From Calocera cornea HHB12733 (taxonomy: Eukaryota; Basidiomycota; Dacrymycetes; Dacrymycetales; Dacrymycetaceae), in NCBI GenBank assembly GCA_001632435.1, contig KV424029.1, positions 41,423 to 105,422 on the forward strand: a stretch of DNA of 64,000 nt. The letters are read 5' to 3'. This document shows positions 56,955 through 64,000 of this stretch, in pieces. The notes beneath the pieces were generated by a model. The model was given only the letters and a program-made list of their open reading frames with translations, was not told where the DNA came from and searched no databases. Position numbers and translations under genes: made by a program. The stretch's first letter is position 1; every line of letters starts with the position of its first letter.

Positions 56955-57706
56955 GGTCGATTTGGTGGGCTTGCTGTGAGTGGGTTTGACAAGATGGAGA
57001 ATGGTGAGATCTTCAACCGTTGTTCATCCATCTATTTGTAGCTTTCCTATCTACCAGGTACACGGTATAATGTCTCGGATAATGCCCAGGTGTGGTAGTT
57101 TCGGACGCCAGCCCACCTCCCGCGCCCTGACGCGCCTCGATCTTGGAACCGTGTACCCACTACATCTAAGCTTTGCGAGACCGCCATCCCAGTTTCTATG
57201 TCTTGGCAAATCCTCCAGGCCCAGATCTCGGCATTCCACCCAATTTGGACTGTATTTGCTTTGAGTTCACACGCCGGTTCTCCTATTTCGACGGATTCAA
57301 GCTCGATCGACCACCGTCGTGCGTCTCCGCTACAGGGTCACGTGTCTCGCATCCCATTGTAGGACTGCGGATCCCACTGTTCCGTCCTTCCTCTCTCCGA
57401 GATGGCGCATAGCACTATGATCCGTTCGCGGTTGTGACGAGCATCTCGGTCTGGTACACGCCGTGTGATGTCAACGTTGTGTTATTGGTCATGTAAGCTT
57501 AGTACTACACTCGGATGGAACGAAAGATCATGGGCATGACTCATAGACGTCTGTATCCTACATCTCCTATCTGTTTGCATATCGGTGTGCCTGGAACGTG
57601 AAAAGAGAAGTGTGAGTGAAACATCGAAACTGAGCAACCCGCCGGTCAGTGCAACAGGGCTCGCCGAGCCAGTGGCGCCCTGCATCCTGACCCATCATGA
57701 CAGCGC
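56955..57706. other. Intergenic, no gene supported
   Basis: Between the F-box start and the stop of the next gene; only short ORFs. Confidence 0.4.
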
Positions 57707-59761
57707 TCATGAACCCGTAACGTGCATCTGCTGGAATTGCGCAAGTACGACTGCCGTATCCGGAAGTGGCTGAACCTTGTACTTGTTCTGTATCGTAGGC
57801 ATTTTCCAGGGCTCGTTTGTGCCCCACTGCGGGTGGAACTCTCTGTGGCGCGCCTCCCACTGGAGTGCCATGGGCACACCCTTCTTCTTGGGATCGGGGA
57901 AGAACCAGGGCGACCACTGGCGCGCTCCGCAGCCTGGGCCAGACCTGAACGTGGGCGAGGACTCGTCGATGACGGGCGGGGCTGGCCGCTCGAACGCCTG
58001 AGCCTCGGCACTAGGCCAGTCTGTGGGCAGGTACCGGCGGATCCTCGCTGGCCCGCCGACGATGCCGTTCGCGTCGATGAAAGTCGTCGAACGGTCGGAG
58101 AGCGGAGACGTCGGGCCGCGGGAGCTCTGGGGCGTCTCGGGAGGCATGGGAACCTCCTCGACCGTCTGTAGCGCGGGGGAAGACATCCAGAAGGGGCGCG
58201 CCTCAGGAGGCGGCGACGCGGGATGGGTCTGCCCGCGTTGGTAGTAGTCGGGAGGAGGCGTGAGCGCAGGATGCGTCAACCCGCGAACATACGCGTTGTC
58301 CATGGGCTCCTTCGCTTCGGGAGACCCTGCGAGATGCCTGGGGAGAGGCTTGGGAGTCGTGCGAGCCTTCGGCGTCGTCTCGCGGACGTCCATGTCCTCG
58401 TCTTCGGCCGGTATCAAGCGCTCAGACGGCCCAGGGGCGGGCATCGATATCTCAGCGGGCATCGGCGTCGCAGCGGGCATCGGCATCGGAGCAGGCATCG
58501 GCGGGGGGCTCATCCTAATGTGGAGGGGAGGAGATGTCGTAACGGGCGGAGCTGCAGCATAGTCTCGCGGTCTAATATCGGGCGGTGGTGACTCGGGGAT
58601 GACCGGCGAGCGGACGGACGACATGGGCATGGCGAAGGAGAAGTTGGATGAGGGCCTCTCCTGCTGCTCAGCGCGGCCGGCAGATGGCGACCGCGTGGGG
58701 ACACGGCTGCGAGCTGGTGGGAGCCGCATCCAAGCGGGAGCGTTGCCGCCCTGGCTCCATGCACGGGCGGCGACCCGCGCCAGTGGGATGTTGTTGTTGT
58801 CCTCGGGCTCATCTTCGTACGGGGCTATGTTGGGCTGGGGATAGGGTTGGGGAGGGGGCATAAAGGGACTGACGGCCTTCTCCTTGCCCTTGGAGGACGA
58901 TGGCGGGCAGAAGCGCTTGCTGGGACGGGGCTCGTCCTCGTCCTCGTCCATAGCATCGTCCTGGGCGGCACGTTTCTTGGGGCTGATGGCGGACAGAGCG
59001 CCCTGCGCCACCCAGGCGTATTTAGACGCCCCGCTGAGGGCGTCGGATTGGGTGTTCAGGTTGGCATGAGGCTTGGGCGTCAGCTCGGCGAAAGTGTTGA
59101 TCCGGTCGACATCGGCAGACAGGACTTTGCTATCGAGAGGTATCAGTCAATACGATCACGAAAATAAGGAAAGCACAGCGTACATAGTGAGACCCCAGTT
59201 ACCCTTGTGGGACGGGACGTTGAACGCCTTGCGGACCTCTATATCGTATGCGAGGGACTTGGCGACCTCGTTGGCGACCTCGATGAGGAAGCGCTGCTCG
59301 CACGTCTCGCGCGGGTTGCCCCGACTATCCATGGAAATCGCTTCGGGTGTGTGTAGGCATGAGCAGAAGACAAGGCCGATAGGCTCGCGTGTCATGACGT
59401 GGTAGGTCCGGGTCAAATGTTCCTCGAGGCTTTCCTTTATGTCGGTCGCGAGACCGGTGTATGTCCACCTGTAGGGCCGCAAGCGACGTACGTCGATGAC
59501 CATAAAGACGTAGCCGTCCCTGGGCTGGGATGGACAGCGGTCGCGGTTGAGGTGGCGTAGGTAGCCAGGGAGGTGGGCGAGGAAGTCCTCTCCTGTTGGG
59601 GCGGCCTTGAGGTAGTCGACAATGGCGGATGGGATCTCCCTGTAGAGCTTCTTGGGGTGCTTGCAGGAGCCAGCGTCAAAGGAGGGGAGGACGCAGCAGG
59701 CGCATACCATGGCAGGTATGGCGGGCATGGCTGTAGCGGGTCCAGAGGCAGGGGCAGACAT
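57707..59761 (-). CDS. Unrecognised protein: compact N-terminal domain plus long Pro/Met-rich disordered tail
   Basis: Two exons with an intron near 59176-59129. The N-terminal ~195 residues have MVCACCVLPSFDAGSCKHPK, LYREIPSAIVDYLKAAPTGE, GYVFMVIDVRRLRPYRWTYT, GLATDIKESLEEHLTRTYHV and EVRKAFNVPSHKGNWGLTM. The rest is disordered: an acidic-basic patch (DEDEDEPRPSKRF), repeats of PMPA/PMP around residue 370, and a C-terminal conserved-looking segment WSPWFFPDPKKKGVPMALQW. I do not recognise the family. The TYTG...EEH segment faintly recalls a GIY-YIG core, but the catalytic Arg is not there. The start at 59761 (MSAPASG) fits a TATA box 56-63 bp upstream. Confidence 0.6.
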
Positions 59762-59816
59762 TGCGACAATGGGGGGAGTGGAGGGCACCAGGGCATTCCG
59801 AGCTCCAGGAGGGGGG

Positions 59817-59824
59817 TTTATATA
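59817..59824 (-). promoter_or_regulatory. TATA box of the 57707-59761 gene
   Basis: TATATAAA on the minus strand, ~63 bp before ATG 59761. Confidence 0.55.
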
Positions 59825-60129
59825 GGTGGGCCAGCGGACGCATTCTGTTTTATGCACACCATGTGGTGGGCAAACAAGGGCCAAACAAAAGGATCTTGAC
59901 CGAACACTCCGCGGACTTTGAGCGTGCGTCTCTGGCTTGCCCTTGTTGCTCGGTCGCGAAGTGCGCTGACACAGAGCGTGTTGGTCACCGGACGCCAGCG
60001 GACCGTGCGCCCCACCTCGTGCTCAGCCCCCATCAGCAATGTATCGTTTGCGGAGGGTCACGCGCAAGGGAGCATCCATCGATAGTCCCACCTTGGCACA
60101 TTATGAGATGGGATCGACAACAGGTTGCG
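59825..60129. other. Intergenic between unknown gene and repeat copy B
   Basis: Carries upstream sequence of the 57707-59761 gene; no gene seen. Confidence 0.35.
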
Positions 60130-62378
60130 CTGGCAAAGGGACGCAATGCAGAACGGCTTCTGCTTCCGGAGCTTCTTCTCCACCCGCGAAGTTCTGCTTC
60201 CAATCCGCTTGTCCGAAATCCCCGGACTCGGTCCGTCTTTGTAAGAATAGCGTTGCACCGCATGCTTCTCTTTCACTGGAACCCTTATTCGGTCGCACAC
60301 CTCATCGGCCCACATTAGCTCCGTCAATGGTACCCTTACTTCGGCTCCTCTGCTCGGCCCCTCTATTCATTCTCCATCAGAACAGTAAATTCCCGAGAAC
60401 CTTCCCTGGCGCCTTGCTCTTCCCTTATCTAGAGTTTGGAGGTTGGCTAGCGCCGCTCGAGACGTGAACCCATTAATGGTGTTATGGGGTCCTCCGGGAA
60501 AAGCAATAGTGCACTGCGAAATTCCTGTGTGTTCTTCACATCACGGTTGTCATCAATGCGTCTAATAAGGGTGAAGGGTTTTCGCTTTAGCGCCGTGAAT
60601 TACTGCGGAATCAACTAGACGTTATTCCCCTCCTTGGATCGAGGTGAAGATGTGGTGACGGTGTCTTGGAAGTGAGAGAGGTGACGAAAAGGCTCGTCGC
60701 TCACTGGATCGTCTCCTCTCTTACAGTCTAAGTGTGTAGGTACCCCGTATTGGTACCTGGCTTTACGCTCATACGCCGGTGAAAGATGGTCTTGGCAGTG
60801 GAGATAATGCGGTTTTGGCGGCGATGCTCCTACCCGGTGCAGCCTTCTACGGTGCAGGACCCCGTAACACTGTTCTTGCGCGTCGAGAACTCGAGCGGTT
60901 GCCATGCCCCAACCGGAAACCATCACCCTCTCAGCTCCCTCACCCTGGAATAAGCGCCTCGTGCCCGGCCCAAATAGAGCTGCACAGCTGATGCGCGACC
61001 TTCACCCGGGTGGTGACTGTAGCAGGCAAATTCTCCTTATATTGCCGCCCCTCCCCCCCGTTTCTGCTTTTCTTCACTCCCCCCCGTTCCCTCCCCTCCC
61101 CGCCTCACGCGCCCCGGCTCCCTCCCCTGCATACCACTCTCCGCCACTCAGCTCGCCCCTGTCTAACATCGACCTCGACATCCGATATCCATGGTACCAG
61201 TCCCTCTTGACGTTCCCCCGCTGGCCACCGCTGAGTTCCTTCCCTCGCTGAGTATCTTCCCTCGATGACCGTCCCTCGCTAACTGTTGTTTCTGTCAAGC
61301 AGCTCTAGGTCTACTGTAAGTCATCCATCCTCAGTATCGCTGACTGTCCGCTGACGCGCGCTCATCCCAGGACACGTATAGCGCGTACTAACACTATGGC
61401 CGTGGCTTATCTTCTACAGTCTACATACTGTCGACATCCCCTCACTGTCGACATCGCCTCTTGCACACCACCCGGCGCCAACGCTTATCGTCTACTGTCA
61501 ACATCACTGTCTGGCGACACATGGATGTCGGCGCTCTCTTCGATCACGCCATTACTTCTCCTTGGACCGTCGACAACAAGAACGCACCGCCGCCGGCCCG
61601 CGGCCCATTGGAGGAAGTCAGGGCGCCGTGAGCACGGTCCATCCGTCGCCTCGCCTGTGGTCAGTCCACTTGGGTTGTCGGTCCGGCGCTGGCGAGGGCT
61701 ACGGGTCCTCTGCACCCGGAAGGTGAGTGTTGAGTCTTGCCGGCTGGTTATTTGCCTCTGAGACAGTCGTGTTGTTGCAGTCATCACAAGACCTGGACGA
61801 CACGCTAGGCGACAATCCACTGTCAATAGTCCCTCAAGCGCTGCTCCGCGGTAAGTATAAGCAGAAGCGGGCAGGGTCCTTTAAGGCCATGGGGATTACA
61901 AGTGCTTGCTCCGGCGGCCGCCTGCCCGCCGGTTGTAGGAATCCCATGCGTGTCTTTCGGCTGTCCCCCTTGGGGATGGTCGCTTGATACCATGGCCCGG
62001 CCGCAGCGCCCAAGAATCAGGTGTGCGAACGCCAGATCTCCTTGTGATGTTACAGTACGGGGCCCATGCACGTTGGCTGCAAGCGGAGCAGTATGGGATG
62101 TTTCGGTCTGCTTAACTTGGTTTCGGCTCTGGCAACAAGCCCCGGTGCTTGGGCTCTGGGCGACCGGTTGGCTCTGGCAACATTTTCAAGACAGCTGATG
62201 ATGGTATGGCACTTGCAGAGCACCGCAATCAGTAATGTGTTATTCTTTTCGGGTCCCTACCTTACTACTTCATTTCCCAGAAATACTCGAGAGTCCGCTC
62301 GGTAGGACGCCCTCGTCCAGGAAGTTGCATGTGGTCTGATGGGTCGGTCGCGCCAGAGGTGGGGCGCGCGTCCCGCCC

Positions 62379-62403
62379 GTAGTCATGCTTTTGCATGTTC
62401 TAC
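62379..62403. other. Second hairpin, copy B
   Basis: Plus strand GTAG, CATGC, loop TTTT, GCATG, CTAC with short bulges; the counterpart of 35092-35116. Confidence 0.5.
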
Positions 62404-62489
62404 GGGTGGGAAGGGGATAATTTGTAAGGTTCCTTGCTCTCATCGTTCGCATCAGCGTCATTGACTCCGTTTGCAGTTCGATTCTCTTC

Positions 62490-62511
62490 GGAGACAACTT
62501 CGGTTGTCTCC
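62490..62511 (+). other. Perfect 9-bp hairpin with UUCG loop (copy B)
   Basis: GGAGACAAC, loop TTCG, GTTGTCTCC on the plus strand; identical to copy A. Confidence 0.7.
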
Positions 62512-63061
62512 AACGTTTGGCAAACATCTTTTCAGATGTGGGGAGTGTTGTGTACGGGGTCGACGATGACTACAGGGCGGGAGGTGGGGGCGCCGGCCCC
62601 GTGAGTATGATCTCGTTAAGCGAATAGTTCGTTTGCTGACAATCCTGCACTAATACAGGATGGGCCTGTCTGGGTCGCCCTTGCAAAGGCGGCCCCGCTG
62701 GTGGAAGTAGGGGGATGGATGGCGCGATTGTCCTGGGAGCAAGCAGGGCCGTCTTGTCCACGTCGAGACTCGGAGATGCGCAGTAGATCAGCCATAATGC
62801 ATGCAGGTTGACCAGCAACAGAGCAGGATCGGGTCGAGTTGGCATTTGATAGTTCCTCATTGCATCGCTGCAGCCCAGTAAAGTAGACGGCCACGCATAT
62901 CAGCTCTCGAACGCGTTTGTCGACTCAGTGCGTAGAGAGATGGACACGTCAGGATGGCCAGGCCTCCGAGCGGAGACAGAAAGTACCAATTACGTGTCGC
63001 CCGAATATGGCCGACCCTCACCAAGCCTGCATTTTGACGTCCAGCATTTAAGAGGACCACC

Positions 63062-63089
63062 ACGTCTGAATCCTACAAGTAGGAGAGAG
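63062..63089 (+). pseudogene. Broken copy of RPN5 exon 1
   Basis: 28 nt align with RPN5 exon 1 (34384-34357) without gaps: ACG replaces the ATG start, and CAA codon 7 has become TAG. The following GTATA aligns with the GTACG donor. Homology fades within the intron, so only the 5' tip of the gene was copied. Confidence 0.7.
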
Positions 63090-63264
63090 GTATAGGCTAT
63101 GGTATCGGTATCGATTTTGAAGATCGCGTATCAGTCCTCTTCGGGGAGGCGAGCCGTAACGAGGCCTGCGGCGCTCGACATCGTACGCGCGTCTAGCTCA
63201 GTGTCGGGGCACATATCGTCCGTGGTGAAAACGATTGTATTTCCGAAGCGAGCAGTGCAGCGAG

Positions 63265-63413
63265 TGTTAGAGGTATGAGGCACGAATGAAGATTGGGATT
63301 AGCCAGGATGCAGAATTTTCGCTCTGCGTCGTGTCCCTAGCTTACATAAGCTGGAACTGTACAGTACCTAGCAAGGCGCGCGACGCGCGCCTCTCCTACT
63401 TCGCATGCCAACA
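63265..63413 (-). repeat. 3' LTR of the copia element (149 bp)
   Basis: Minus strand begins TGTTGGCATGCG and ends CCTCTAACA, a TG..CA LTR with imperfect inverted ends. It is preceded by a purine-rich tract (GGCTGAGGGGGAG) that fits the plus-strand primer site. Short for a copia LTR. Confidence 0.6.
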
Positions 63414-63420
63414 CTCCCCC

Positions 63421-64000
63421 TCAGCCTGGCATCAATCCCAAGTCCGAAACAAACCCCCTGAACTTCTGCCTACCAAGTGCCTTGGTTAGAACATCTGCAA
63501 CCATTTCCGAGGTTGGACAGTATTCAAGTGTGACAGTCTTGTCATCAACTTTGTCTCGAAGGTAGTGGTTCTGGATGTCGAAGTGTTTCGTCCGGGCATG
63601 AAATTGCTGATCCAGTGAGAGAGTGATAGCTGCCTGATTATCACAGTAAAGAATGGAGGGATTGGCTTGTCGAAAGCCAAGGTCAGAAAGAAGTTGTCGA
63701 AGCCAAACTACTTGACGCAATGCAAGATTGGCTGCCGTGAACTCAGCTTCACAGGTGGAAAGAGCGGTTAACGTTTGTTTCTTGGAGGCCCAGGAGATTG
63801 CGCCTCCAGCAAGAAGGAAAGCATTGCCAGATATGGACTTGCGATCATCACGGTCAGAGCCCCAGTCTGCATCAGAAAAGGCTGTGAACATGGTACTGAA
63901 CTCGCCGGGTCCACCATATACAAGAGCATAGTCACGTGTTCCAGAGAGGTACCGCATGACGTGCTTGACTGCCGTCCAATGCATAGCTGATGGAGTTGCC
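63421..64000 (-). mobile_element. Ty1/copia retrotransposon, 3' part of polyprotein (RNase H)
   Basis: The frame enters from the right edge as ATPSAMHWTAVKHVMRYLSG and reads AFSDADWGSDRDDRKSISGN, SWASKKQTLTALSTCEAEFT, ILYCDNQAAITLSLDQQFHA, RTKHFDIQNHYLRDKV, DVLTKALGRQKFRGF, with a stop at 63421. This is the copia RNase H domain with its acidic residues (SDAD, CEAEF, CDNQ) all present and no internal stop. The rest of the element lies outside the window, so activity cannot be judged. It landed beside the broken RPN5 exon of repeat copy B. Confidence 0.92.

Larger units (their letters stand above)
60130..63095 (-). repeat. ~3 kb inverted duplication, copy B
   Basis: The reverse complement aligns with 34350-37340 in order along its full length. 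Its outer (right) end matches RPN5 exon 1 and the start of its first intron; its inner end stops near 60130, where copy A runs on toward the F-box gene. Small frames such as 62570-62860 are open here but closed by stops in copy A, so I do not call a protein. Distance between copies is about 23 kb. Confidence 0.8.

Noticed and set aside
62270..62860. Possible small protein gene in repeat copy B (LNEIILTG, SEKM...WRQPKLSPKR)
   Set aside because: Similar words appear in copy A, but the frame is broken by stops in one copy or the other and the similarity is explained by DNA-level duplication and the hairpin.
1..64000. CRISPR arrays, riboswitches, bacterial operons
   Set aside because: None seen; intron-rich genes and eukaryotic proteins show this is fungal nuclear DNA.

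Overview
The window looks like nuclear DNA from an Agaricomycotina (mushroom-forming basidiomycete) fungus. Genes are split by many short introns, mostly about 48-60 nt with GT..AG borders. Intergenic spaces are short, GC is moderate to high, and the housekeeping proteins (SF3A2, SF3B5, Rpn5, Sec8, NTE1, Lrp1, mS23, mS45) are of fungal type. I cannot name the genus.

Layout. Positions 1-10,300 and 20,240-22,084 hold a family of paralogous proteins: a long disordered, proline-rich N-terminus followed by a class I SAM-dependent methyltransferase domain. There are three readable members (1-1307 partial, 2341-4523, 20285-22084), one decayed copy (8125-10240), and one sibling that shares the promoter layout and N-terminus but has no methyltransferase domain (5370-6969). 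Between and after them are SF3B5 and LRP1 (divergent), a GRR1/FBXL-type F-box/LRR protein ending in a CaaX box, and a tiny HMG-box-like protein.

22-34.4 kb is a conserved housekeeping block: mS23, the phospholipase NTE1, mS45, a truncated MFS drug-transporter relic, SF3A2 and RPN5. From the first exon of RPN5 a ~3 kb segment (34.35-37.34 kb) runs away from the gene. An inverted, diverged copy of it lies at 60.13-63.09 kb, including a broken copy of RPN5 exon 1. The segment has no convincing ORF but carries strong hairpins, one with a C(UUCG)G tetraloop. Next to the first copy is a broken F-box gene, then three tRNA-like elements in the same orientation spaced ~545-550 bp apart.

40.6-49 kb holds three oxidoreductase genes: a zinc alcohol dehydrogenase, a divergent short-chain dehydrogenase, and a GMC (cholesterol-oxidase-like) oxidoreductase fused to an alpha/beta hydrolase. 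They may form a small catabolic cluster. 50.5-59.8 kb holds exocyst SEC8, an F-box protein and an unrecognised proline/methionine-rich protein. The window closes with the 3' end and LTR of a Ty1/copia retrotransposon.

The most unusual signals are: (i) the methyltransferase family, which keeps its promoter spacing and an 18-nt microexon followed by a 39-nt exon even in its decayed copy; (ii) the hairpin-bearing inverted duplication; (iii) the tRNA-like triplet with non-canonical anticodon arms; (iv) the CaaX-tailed F-box protein. All domain calls come from reading translated sequence by eye; no database search was possible.
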